Shown here: in pieces, positions 43,401 through 53,511 of the stretch
How positions within the stretch are numbered: the first letter of the stretch is position 1
Layout of the letters: every line of letters begins with the position of its first letter
Origin: Siphonodentalium dalli
Lineage: Eukaryota; Mollusca; Scaphopoda; Gadilida; Siphonodentaliidae
Reading direction: 5' to 3'
NCBI GenBank assembly: GCA_032622095.1
Contig: CP136069.1
Location: forward strand, 3,013,462 to 3,077,461
Length of the DNA stretch: 64,000 nt
The notes under the pieces: generated by a model
Told to the model about the DNA's origin: nothing
Databases searched by the model: none
The model's input: only the letters and a program-made list of their open reading frames with translations
Position numbers and translations under genes: made by a program

Positions 43401-45232
43401 GAATATGTGAATTGATGAACCATATATTGAGAAGTGGCTGGATGGGTAGATCACCATTTTGTTATCCACATTAAGATACCAAATCTGAATCTGAATACGC
43501 AGATAGAGACGTCCTTCTGAAAGCTATTATACGCATCGACCGCATAACTTTCTAGTTTATCACACAATATGACGATCAGACCCCATATGTAGTGTCTGAT
43601 TATACCATAAGCTACCACGAATGAAGCTCGTCAAGAATAAGGATAATAATTCCCATCTTTCGAGACAAACGCGTGAGCTTGACACCGGCATATGTATTGT
43701 GGGTTTTCATCCTTCCAGAAGGCGACGACCTATGTTGGAACTAATAGTTGGCTTATGTACCGTTTCGTTCAATCCATACATATTGATATTATGACGAAAA
43801 GTTGAAATTTGTGTGTGATAATTTCGACTTTCTTCAATTTCTGGCCCCCAGTTTGGCAGCAATCTTGATTGCGAGAGTTGGCCAAACTCAAATAGATACT
43901 TCATATCCATTTTCCATATGAATATTTAAGTGTGTGTAGAATTCTCACAACAATGACGCACATAGTATGAAAGTAAAGGAATGTAAGCTTGTTTTCAAAT
44001 CTCAGACGCCATTTTGACCGCCATCTTCGATTTGGAAAAAAAATCCTTCATCAAATCCAAGATAATTACTTTATCACAGTATTTCCAACTCGGCTGTAAG
44101 CATGGGTAGTGTTGTCTCGACAATAATGCCCAATGATGTGAATATGAGAGATTTTCTGTGATTTTCTAAATATGTCCATCATTGTGGGCGCCATTTTGAA
44201 TTTGGGCAACTTTTAGTTGGATGAAATATAAGCACAGTTCTTCGGCTCAGTGTACCCAACTCACAATAGTAAGCAGGTGTGGAGTTGTCGTGACAATAAC
44301 TGTCACTGATGTTAAAATCAGCGATATTCGGCAATATTTCTATTTCTGGTGGCCATTTTAGATTTTTAGCCGCCATCTTGGATTTGGGTGAATATTTCTC
44401 TACTCGGGTATAAGAGGAATCCTAACTCGAGTATCTCCTGCACATATTACGCGTGGGTTTTGTTGTGATAGCAATAACATTCATTGATTCGAAACAGTCA
44501 TTGCGTTATTAGCGTCGTTTTGGCTTTGACCGGATTATACCGGCATTTGGGAAAACGTGATATCGGACAAAACTTTCCAGCAAGGAATGTATATTATTAT
44601 CCCCATGTGTTCGCCAATAATTCTTCTATACGATAAATGTATAAAATCGCGTCAAGGAGCCAATATTTTCCAACAGAGACAAACGAAAGGTGGTGAAGTG
44701 TCCAAAAAATAGCAAATTTTCACATTTCGGCGGACATCATCTTTACTATAACGGCGATCAGAGAGACCTTATGAATTTTTACTGTTTTTGGCTATTTCGG
44801 CACACATTTTGGCTGACATCTTGAATGGTTGCAATTACGGCTGTGTTAATTTTCTTTCCACATATCCGAATTTGGTATACAGTAAAGTTCAAAATTATAC
44901 TAGAACGGATTCCAACAGATGATTATAAAATTTCTTAAGCTAACTTTCCAATTTGACATTTAAAAAAAAATGGCGTTTCAAAATATATTTAACCTTTGAC
45001 CTCTCGTACTCGAGGACAGTGGCTGAAATTCTAATTCTGTGTTTATTCACTAGATAGAATGACTTATTGCCGACAAAATGGTATATATAACGTGTTAGCT
45101 GACATTACATATGTTGCATACATTCGTAATTACTAACCCTCCGTAAACTACATATAATTTGCCACAAAATGAGCAGAGTGGGTCTTTTGGTCAGAGTGAC
45201 GACAATAAAACCTTATGGGCTCTCGGACTATA
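40428..45232. mobile_element. 4.8-kb foldback element
   Basis: Ends TAGTCCGAGAGCCCATAAGG and its complement. Long arms (about 40,428-42,412 and 42,960-45,232) are reverse complements, very similar in the outer 1.4 kb and more diverged inward. A spacer of about 550 bp separates them. The right arm lacks two blocks of about 105 bp present on the left (40,509-40,612 and about 41,018-41,120). It interrupts a C element, possibly with a TAT target duplication. No intact transposase frame was found. Confidence 0.82.
42033..42395 (-). pseudogene. Possible decayed coding relic in the foldback
   Basis: The minus strand holds a frame with HDILYLKHAPDVGVYVVAHF (42,190-42,393) and, further on, an in-and-out frame reading QMH..., stop, DS where a QMHAxTGCDS-like motif could have stood. 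This recalls a multicopy invertebrate protein family with a DxDVxV segment followed by HAxTGCD. That recollection is weak and the relic has stops and shifts. The same DNA is repeated in the right arm at about 42,962-43,170 (plus strand). Confidence 0.25.
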
Positions 45233-45437
45233 TCCCCTAATTTGCTAAAAGATAAGAAGCATAATTGAGGTGTCTAATAGGTGATCATCACCAACTTCAA
45301 CTGGAGAACTTCAATCTGATCCTTTGAGGCCGAATGAGGTCCCCAGAGGGTAAATCTGGTAACGCTAGCCCCCCACTAAATTCACCCTCTGGGGACCTCA
45401 TTCTACAAATGACAGACACACAATTTGCAGGCTTTCT
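45233..45437. mobile_element. C-family element, right part
   Basis: Continuation of the element at 40,145-40,427: ATCCCCTAATTTGC, the internal GTGATCATCACCAACTTC segment and a terminal hairpin ending ATGACAGACACACAATTTGC. Confidence 0.75.
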
Positions 45438-45768
45438 AAAGACAGCTTTAATCAGCTGGTAGATGTAATTAACAAACTGCCTATAATCCCTTAATCCCTT
45501 AATCCTATAAACCAGGTATCCATTGATGGTATAATTTGTGGAGGTGATTTTTTTGATTTTTTGTTGTTTCAATCAGCTTTTTATTGGTGGGATATATACC
45601 TTAATACAGATATGATGGCCTTTCCCAAGATGACCTCAAATAATTGATTATTTTTGTTTTAATTAGCAGACATGATGACCTTTGACCTTAATGATGACCA
45701 AGTGGTGAAACTTGAGGTAATTTAACTGTTGTTTTTGTTGTCTTTATATATAGAACTAGAAGGTGACC
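45438..45768. other. Unassigned stretch
   Basis: Contains TGATGGCCTTTCCCAAGATG and TGATGACCTTTGACCTTAAT, a loose pair. Nothing else recognised. Confidence 0.35.
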
Positions 45769-46490
45769 CGACTTCGTCCGGGGTTTGACCTTGAATTGTC
45801 TATTTTGAAGGCCAAGGTCAAGTGGGGTCACGATTTGACCCGTCCAAAACACTGCCCGAACAAAAGTACCCGACAAAAGTACCCGTCGAAATCCATCCGG
45901 TTTTACCCGATTTGACCTTTTAACCCGATTTGATTTCCACTCAAGTATATAAACGCGCCACATTTACACACGTAAAGATAAATTACCATCGGTGCCCGAG
46001 ATATCGCCAAGACGTCTGAAACAGTCAAATGCATCGGCCGGTTGAGCGTTAACGTGATCTAACGTTATGAACTCTAACGACGTCATAGAAGTTACGCATT
46101 GTTTTTACCCTGATAGAAGATCGTACCACTTCTTCTTAATAATTGAGGCAGATAACTAAAACGGATACATACATATTATATCGTTGGAAAGATGAAGCCA
46201 CACAGATTCTAACCGTGCAAATTATATGACTGGCAATTTATTATTCGCGCTATATCGAATCGATTTGTGAGCACCGAACTGAAATATATTAGCGCAAAAC
46301 GGCGTAAAAACAGATTTGACCTCGGCACGTGAAAAGTTGACCTCGGATCTGAAAATCAATAGGCCTATGTTGCTCGTGGCCCGAAAATACCCCCAAATAC
46401 CAAATTTCATCGAAATTGGCTTAGCCGTTTTTGAGTCCATCGATTACAAACAAACAAACAAACAGATCTTCCAAAATATATAATAGATAT
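45769..46490 (+). mobile_element. Unclassified dispersed repeat with retroposon-like tail
   Basis: It starts near AAGGTGACCCGACTTCGTCC. It ends with CAAATTTCATCGAAATTGGC, TTAGCCGTTTTTGAG, ACAAACAAACAAACAAAC and ATATATAATAGATATA. The TTCATCGAAAT...GCCGTTTTTGAG word before a simple tail is common at invertebrate retroposon 3' ends. Only one copy is visible here, so the class is a guess. Confidence 0.4.
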
Positions 46491-46538
46491 ACAGGTGTCA
46501 ATTGGGGATTTATAGTGAAGCTTATGGCAGTAAGTGCC

Positions 46539-46540
<2 letters not shown>

Positions 46541-46573
<33 letters not shown>
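46541..46573. repeat. Poly(C) tract
   Basis: A run of about 32 C bases, the longest homopolymer C run in the window; its length may be unreliable. Confidence 0.85.
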
Positions 46574-46629
46574 ATCGGCTCCATCAAAGATATATGTATG
46601 TTGCTACATGTACCTAAGTTCACTTATAC

Positions 46630-47845
46630 GAGTCATAAAAAGTGCTAAAAGTTTATAGAATATCCAGATGTTGATTAGTGATTTATAGCCAAGAATATAC
46701 CAGTAGGTAACCACCCCTTTCCCTCTTCCACCCCTCCCCATCTAAGATACTAGTAGACATGATGCCACTTTAACTTAACATCTAACACTATCAGGAGGCA
46801 TCTGGTGCTAAAAGCTTATAGAATATCCAGATGTCGATTAGTGATTTATAACGAAGCCTATACCAGTAGGTAACCACCCCCTTTCCCCTCTCCCACCCCC
46901 TCCCCATCTAAGATACTAGTAGACATGATGCCACTTTAACTTAACATCTAACACTATCAGGAGGCATCTGGTGCTAAAAGCTTATAGAATATCCAGATGT
47001 CGATTAGGGATTTATAACGAAGCCTATACCAGTAGGTAACCACCCCTTTCCCTCTTCCACCCCTCCCCATCTAAGATACTAGTAGACATGATGCCACTTT
47101 AACTTAACATCTAACACTATCAGGAGGCATCTGGTGCTAAAAGCTTATAGAATATCCAGATGTCGATTAGTGATTTATAACGAAGCCTATACCAGTAGGT
47201 AACCACCCCCTTTCCCCTCTCCCACCCCCTCCCCATCTAAGATACTAGTAGACATGATGCCACTTTAACTTAACATCTAACACTATCAGGAGGTATCTGG
47301 TGCTAAAAGCTTATAGAATATCCAGATGTCGATTAGGGATTTATAACGAAGCCTATACCAGTAGGTAACCACCCCCTTTTCCCCTCTCCCACCCCCTCCC
47401 CATCTAAGATACTAGTAGACATGATGCCACTTTAACTTAACATCTAACACTATCAGGAGGCATCTGGTGCTAAAAGCTTATAGAATATCCAGATGTCGAT
47501 TAGTGATTTATAACGAAGCCTATACCAGTAGGTAACCACCCCCTTTCCCCTCTCCCACCCCCTCCCCATCTAAGATACTAGTAGACATGATGCCACTTTA
47601 ATCTAACACTATCAGGAGGCATCTGGTGCTAAAAGCTTATAGAATATCCAGATGTCGATTAGTGATTTATAACGAAGCCTATACCAGTAGGTAACCACCC
47701 CCTTTTCCCCTCTCCCACCCCCTCCCCATCTAAGATACTAGTAGACATGATGCCACTTTAACTTAACATCTAACACTATCAGGAGGCATCTGGTGCTAAA
47801 AGCTTATAGAATATCCAGATGTCGATTAGGGATTTATAGCCCAGC
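46630..47845 (+). repeat. ~166-bp tandem repeat
   Basis: About seven copies with landmarks CTAAGATACTAGTAGACATG, TATCAGGAGGCATCTGGTGC and AGGTAACCACCCCC. Successive copy spacings are 166, 163, 166, 167, 166 and 160 bp; the last lacks the CTTAACATCTAA segment in part. The unit contains a strong C/T-rich block (CCCCTCTCCCACCCCCTCCC). Confidence 0.95.
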
Positions 47846-47869
47846 ATATACCTGTAGGCCAGGTCTCTG

Positions 47870-48085
47870 TAAATCTGTAGGTATGGTATAGGTTGGGTTT
47901 CTCTGTAGATCTGTAGGTAAGGTATAGGTTGGGTTTCTCTGTAGGTAAGGTATAGGTTGGGTTTCTCTGTAGATCTGTAGGTATGGTATAGGTTGGGTTT
48001 CTCTGTAGATCTGTAGGTATGGTATAGGTTGGGTTTCTCTGTAGATCTGTAGGTATGGTATAGGTTGTGTCTCTCTGTAGATCTG
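47870..48085 (+). repeat. 36-bp tandem repeat
   Basis: About six copies of a unit containing TCTGTAGGTATGGTATAGGT and TGGGTTTCTC; one copy is shortened. It starts directly inside the end of the 166-bp array. The 111-residue minus frame is a product of its 36-bp period. Confidence 0.93.
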
Positions 48086-48194
48086 TTGTTATGGCAGATA
48101 CCTGTGCACCACATAATACAAGTGTTTACTGCTTAAAATAAACTACTCCTACACAAAGTGTACCAAGAAAGACTAAGGAGTGGAATCTTATGTT

Positions 48195-48593
48195 TTAACC
48201 CTTTACCCAACAGAACGGCCCTGTGCCAATGCATTCTCTTATATATGCGAGTCGACCATAGGTCGCCTCGCATATATAAGAGAATGCATTGGCTTAACAC
48301 ATTAAAAATTATAAAATTGTTAAAGAATGTAAGAAAAAATGGTAAAAAGTGTTAATTTTTTTTTTTTTTAGGCCAATGCATTCTCTTATATATGCGAGGC
48401 GACCTATGGTCGACTCGCATATACAAGAGAATGCATTGGCACAGGGCATATATATAACCATCACAATGTGGTCAATGCGCCGGTTCCAATGATATCCATA
48501 TTTGTATGGTTCTATTGAGACAGACCGAAGATATTTTAGGCTGTTGAAGCTTTATTTGGCCGGTTTTGGCCGGTTTGTTGGGTAAAGGGTTAA
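48195..48593. mobile_element. A2 MITE
   Basis: TTAA-flanked; hairpins at about 48,226-48,292 and 48,372-48,440, the latter with one substitution (ATATACAAGAG). Confidence 0.93.
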
Positions 48594-48973
48594 CTCGTTT
48601 CACTCAACAAACATACATGTACATTTGTAACTGATTTATACAATAACAACTATGAACTATTCCCCTTCCATTGAAAATGCATTTTTAGCTTGAATTCTGA
48701 TGCATTCTGGGAGCCAAAAGGGGGGGGGGGGTAACATTATATGATTTCAGCTGTTTTATATTTCTCCATGGCATCTTCTGAGGCGCAGACATTTCAAATG
48801 GTAATGAATTCTAGTATTTTAATCATATTTTATGTCATAGACTAATTAAAATCGTATATCAAGGCACTATAAAACAAGGGGTATGCATCTAAGATGCTAT
48901 GTCGATTTATTGGCAGTCGAAAAAAAAATCTGCCAATAACTTGGCAATAAGGCCCACACAAGGCCCAAAAGTC

Positions 48974-49620
48974 GGACAAACCTGGTTTTCGAACTCGTCC
49001 GAGATATTGTTGCAAGAGACTCATATATCAAATATGGTTTGAATCAGTTGATATTTAATTGAGTTATCGCGCTAACAGTGAAAAACATGCTAAAAATAGA
49101 CAAACTAAGGTCCATAACTCCAGAGGAAAAATTTGGACAAACCTGGTTTTCGAACTCGTCCAAGATATTGTTGCAAGAGACTCATATATCAGATATGGTT
49201 TGAATCAGTTAATATTTTATTGAGTTATCGCTCTAACGGTGAAAAAACATGCTAAAAATAGACAAACTAAGGCACATAACTCCGGGGAAAAAAATCGAGC
49301 AAACCTGGTTTTCGAACTTATCCCAGATATTGTTGCAAGAGACTTATAAAGCAAATATGGTTTGAATCAGTTAATATTTAATTGAGTTATCGCGCTAGCG
49401 GTGAAAAAAATGCTAAAAATAGACAAACTAAGGCCCATCACTCCAGGGAAAAAATTCGGACAAACCTGGTTTTCGAACTCGTCCGAGATATTGTTGCCAG
49501 AGACTCATATATCAAATATGGTTGTAATCAGTTAATATTTGATTGAGTTATCGCGCTAACAGGTGATAAAATTGCAAAAAAGTAATCAAAGATGGATAAC
49601 TCTTGTCAAAAAGTTCGAAC
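48974..49620 (+). repeat. 161-bp tandem repeat
   Basis: About four diverged copies at spacings of 161, 162 and 161 bp. Landmarks are GGACAAACCTGGTTTTCGAA, GATATTGTTGCAAGAGACTC, TGAGTTATCGCGCTAAC and AAAATAGACAAACTAAGG. The last copy decays at 49,560-49,620. No conserved frame. Confidence 0.9.
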
Positions 49621-49841
49621 GTGACCCATTTTCTACAGTAAATAGTCATTGGGAGCAACTCACATACCAAAAAAGTTTTGTATCCATTCACAAATGTCAA
49701 AGTTATAAGGCATTCTTTAGGTCCGCCCGCCACCTGCCTGCCAACCGTCCCTCGTCAAACCATAAGTCGAGTTTTTGAAAACTCGACATAATCAGTGACT
49801 TGAAAATTAAGTGGGCCTTTAAGTAGTATTGTATAGCTATA

Positions 49842-50694
49842 CTTATGATATATCAGTACATTACAATGGATTGTATATCTTACCTGCCTGAATACTAATG
49901 ATATATCAGTACATTACAATGGATTGTATATCTTACCTGCCTGAATACTAATGATATATCAGTACATTACAATGGATTGTATATCTTACCTGCCTGAATA
50001 CTAATGATATATCAGTACATTACAATGGATTGTATATCTTACCTGCCTGAATACTAATGATATATCAGTACATTACAATGGATTGTATATCTTACCTGCC
50101 TGAATACTAATGATATATCAGTACATTACAATGGATTGTATATCTTACCTGCCTGAATACTAATGATATATCAGTACATTACAATGGATTGTATATCTTA
50201 CCTGCCTGAATACTAATGATATATCAGTACATTACAATGGATTGTATATCTTACCTGCCTGAATACTAATGATATATCAGTACATTACAATGGATTGTAT
50301 ATCTTACCTGCCTGAATACTAATGATATATCAGTACATTACAATGGATTGTATATCTTACCTGCCTGAATACTAATGATATATCGATCAGTACATTACAA
50401 TGGATTGTATATCTTACCTGCCTGAATACTAATGATATATCAGTACATTACAATGGATTGTATATCTTACCTGCCTGAATACTAATGATATATCAGTACA
50501 TTACAATGGATTGTATATCTTACCTGCCTGAATACTAATGATATATCAGTACATTACAATGGATTGTATATCTTACCTGCCTGAATACTAATGATATATC
50601 AGTACATTACAATGGATTGTATATCTTACCTGCCTGAATACTAATGATATATCAGTACATTACAATGGATTGTATATCTTACCTGCCTGAATAC
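49842..50694 (+). repeat. 53-bp minisatellite
   Basis: Sixteen virtually identical copies of CTAATGATATATCAGTACAT, TACAATGGATTGTATATCTT and ACCTGCCTGAATA. A single 4-base GATC insertion (at about 50,384) is the main variant. Such uniformity suggests recent expansion or ongoing homogenisation. Confidence 0.97.
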
Positions 50695-50867
50695 TTTTAC
50701 AGTTACATTGTATGGATGGGACAACACCATTACAATTTGGAAAGTATATAATTTATACAATGTATATAAATGCGAGAAACTTTAATTCAGGTATGATATA
50801 TATGGTAAGCTTGATACCCAATCTACATGTGTACTGAAGGACATGGGGCTTTCTTGATTATTTTATT

Positions 50868-51005
50868 TTAACCCATTACCCAACAAAACGGCCAAAAACA
50901 TGAGCAGACGACACTCTTCTATATGCTTCTATATATGTGTGGGGCTCCCTGCAGGGTAATGGATGTTTTTTATTTTATGTCCTAAAAATTGTAAGAAATG
51001 TTTGG
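50868..51005. mobile_element. A2/A3 hybrid fragment
   Basis: The left end TTAACCCATTACCCAACAAA and CGGCCAAAAAC is A2. It switches directly to the A3 interior at CATGAGCAGACGACACTCTT and continues to TTTTATGTCCTAAAAATTGT. No HP67 hairpin remains between. Confidence 0.7.
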
Positions 51006-51109
51006 GGAAAAAAAGGCAAAATAATTTGACATCCAACAGGCCCCTGGGGAAAAAATACTAAAATACCAATATATAAACTGTATTTTAGTATTTTTCCCTT
51101 TTTCCCTGG

Positions 51110-51126
51110 GTGGGGGGGGGGGGGGG
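51110..51126. repeat. Poly(G) tract
   Basis: A run of about 16 G bases following GGGTG. Confidence 0.8.
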
Positions 51127-51357
51127 GTCTGTGACATGGATGTGTATCAGAGTTACCTACCTTTATAAGATATCAGTAATGAAGTAATCAAGAGCGATGA
51201 GAGAAATCAACACGAACCTCAAAGCAGCAGTTTAGAGAGAACAAGTAAAATGGCAAATAAACCACATTCTAAATTGCTTTCTGCATAAACAGGCCTGAGT
51301 TTAGTGTGCCTGTTTATTTTTATACCCTGTGCCAATGCAAATGAGACTTCAAGGATT

Positions 51358-51757
51358 AACCCTTTACCCAACAGAAGGGCCCTGTGCCAATGCATTCTCT
51401 TATATATGCGAGTCGACCATAGGTCGCCTCGCATATTTAAGAGAATGCATTGGCCTAACAATTTTTTACAATTTTAATAATTTTTTCTTGTATTCTTTAA
51501 CAATTTTTTAATTTCACCCATACAGAGCCCCAGACAAACATGAGCAGACGACACTCTTCTATATGCTTCTATATATGTGTGGGGCTCCCTGCAGGGTAAT
51601 GGATGTTTTTTATTTTATGTCCTAAAAATTGTCAGAAACATTTTATTTAAAAAAAATGATAAAAAATTGTTAGGCCAATGCATTCTCTTATATATGCCAG
51701 GCGACCTATGGTCGACTCGCATATATAAGAGAATGCATGGCACAGGGTAAAAAAATC
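51358..51757. mobile_element. A2/A3 hybrid element
   Basis: The left terminus TTAACCCTTTACCCAACAGA is A2. From the first HP67 (51,386-51,453) onward the sequence is A3: the L-type core with GAGCAGACGACACTCTTC, the second HP67 (51,672-51,739) and GGGTAAAAAAAT at the right end. The switch lies within or next to the shared hairpin. Confidence 0.8.
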
Positions 51758-51804
51758 CCGACTTATGACTGGATTTGATATGGCGGGTCACATAAACCCT
51801 CAGC

Positions 51805-52235
51805 TGTGCACAGGCCTGAGTTCAGTGTGCCTGTCATTTGCAGAATGAGGTCCCCAGAGGGCGAATTTAGTGATGCTGCCCCGCATAGCGGCCTAGCATC
51901 ACTAAATTCACCCTCTGGGGACCTCATTCTGCTTAGGCCTCATCTTGTCTGGAAATTTTCTTCCCATAGATTATATTTCTTTTTTAGTTTATTTTCTCTA
52001 TATCCCCAAATTGGCAGACGACACATTGCATAATCGAGGTTCCCAATGGGTGCACAGCACAATATTCACCATTTGGGAACTTCAATCTGAGTCTATGTCT
52101 CCCATAGCAGATGAGACCATGCAGAATGAGGTCCCCAGAGGGTGAATTCAGTGATGCTAGCCCGCTATGTGGGGTAGCGTCACTAAATTCACCCTCTGCG
52201 GACCTCATTTTGTAAATGACAGACACACTAAACTC
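51805..52235. mobile_element. C-family element, full length
   Basis: Outer arms GAGTTCAGTGTGCCTGTCAT and the complement-like end ACAGACACACTAAACTCAGG. Hairpins at about 51,841-51,932 and 52,122-52,212. The middle is as in the 17.7-kb copy. Confidence 0.8.
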
Positions 52236-52469
52236 AGGCCTGTGCACAGTTTAATAAAAATAAATTGCTAGATTTACATCCAACTTTTTCAGAAAACTGG
52301 GGCGGGAGGGCGAGTTTTATTTTTTATATTTTATTCTTCCTAACATAAATGGTCATGGAGTTATACATATTGAAGCAGTATCCTATCTTATATAATACAA
52401 GGTGATTTAGATTGTCCCTATTTGATAAAAATAGACTGATAAATGGATCATTGAATTGTAATTTGATGA

Positions 52470-52704
52470 TTAACCCTTCCCTGACGGTAGCTTCCTGTGC
52501 CAATGCATTCTCTTATATATGCGAGTCGCATATATAAGAGAATGCATTGGCCTGACAATATTTACCTTGATCTTGTAAGCCAGTGCATTCTCTTATACAA
52601 TGTATATGCGAGGCTCCCTTTGGGAGACTCACATATACAAGAGCATACACTGGCACAGGGTTTTTAATGCTGCACTGGCACAGGTCTCATCATGAAAGAG
52701 TTAA
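52470..52704. mobile_element. A4 element, TTAA-flanked
   Basis: The best A4 copy: TTAACCCTTCCCTGACGGTA at the left and CATGAAAGAGTTAA at the right. The first HP67 has its loop deleted (52,499-52,549); the second is diverged with loop GGCTCCCTTTGGGAGAC. It shows HP67 in yet another TTAA-ended family. Confidence 0.8.
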
Positions 52705-52891
52705 GGCATGAGAACAGATATTTGCATGAAAGATATGCAAAAAAATTGAGGAGGGGACTAAAAATAGGGTCGGGAGGGGATGTAAATAGGGTCGGGAGGG
52801 GATGTAAGTAGAGTAATTTTTTTATATTGGCCTTATCTCAAAGTTTTGGGTGGAACTGATGTAACTGAATCTCACTGAAAATGTTTAATGT

Positions 52892-52978
52892 TTAACCCAC
52901 AGGGAGCCTCACACAGATAGAAGCATGCACTGCGGACTGTTGTCTGCTGTAGTCTATGTGGGGCTCTCTAAGGGTTAG
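52892..52978. mobile_element. L hairpin
   Basis: An 87-bp foldback TTAACCCACAGGGAGCCTCA to GGGGCTCTCTAAGGGTTAG, very close to 37,106-37,192, including the upstream AATGTTTAATG. Confidence 0.75.
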
Positions 52979-53074
52979 ACACTAAACTCAGGCCTGGGTG
53001 GAACTGATGTAACTGTTGATGAGGTTTGTTTATGTAGGGAACACTTACAGAAGACTGCACATGTGTGATGGGAG

Positions 53075-53325
53075 TCATCATATAGGTGATATACAGTGAG
53101 CACCAAAACAAACTGATGGGTGAAATACAGGGAGGGCCAAAACAAATCAGCAATCAGATGGTCGATATACAGTGAGCACCAGAACAAACTGATGGGCAAA
53201 ATACATAGAGGGCCAAAATGAACTAGCCATCAGATGGGTTATCAGATGGGCAATATACAGCGAGCACCATAACAAATGTTGGCAAGAAACAGGGAGGGTC
53301 AGAACAGACTGATGGGCAATATATA
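53075..53325 (+). repeat. Degenerate alternating tandem repeat
   Basis: Alternating units ATACAGTGAGCACCA/AACAAACTGATGGG and ATACAGGGAGGGCCAA/AATCAGATGG, about six in all, with imperfect period. Confidence 0.75.
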
Positions 53326-53417
53326 TATACCGGTATATATGAGAAAAAAGTTTCCTTCAAAATTATCCCCCAAATAAAAACATTTGAGGACAGGACTAAA
53401 AATAGTGTCTTATATTA

Positions 53418-53511
53418 TTAACCCATAGTGATCCCCAAACAACAAACAAACAGATGTATGTACTGCTGAGTGTCGTCTGCTCACTGTTCTGTGGGGCTCG
53501 CTATGGGTTAA
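53418..53511. mobile_element. L hairpin adjoining K68
   Basis: TTAACCCATAGTGATCCCCA to GTGGGGCTCGCTATGGGTTA plus A, with core GAGTGTCGTCTGCTCAC. Its right TTAA touches the first K68 unit of array 3. Confidence 0.78.

Noticed and set aside
45769-46490. Helitron or named SINE/LINE assignment
   Set aside because: The 3' tail is suggestive of a retroposon but no diagnostic end, coding or second copy was seen here.
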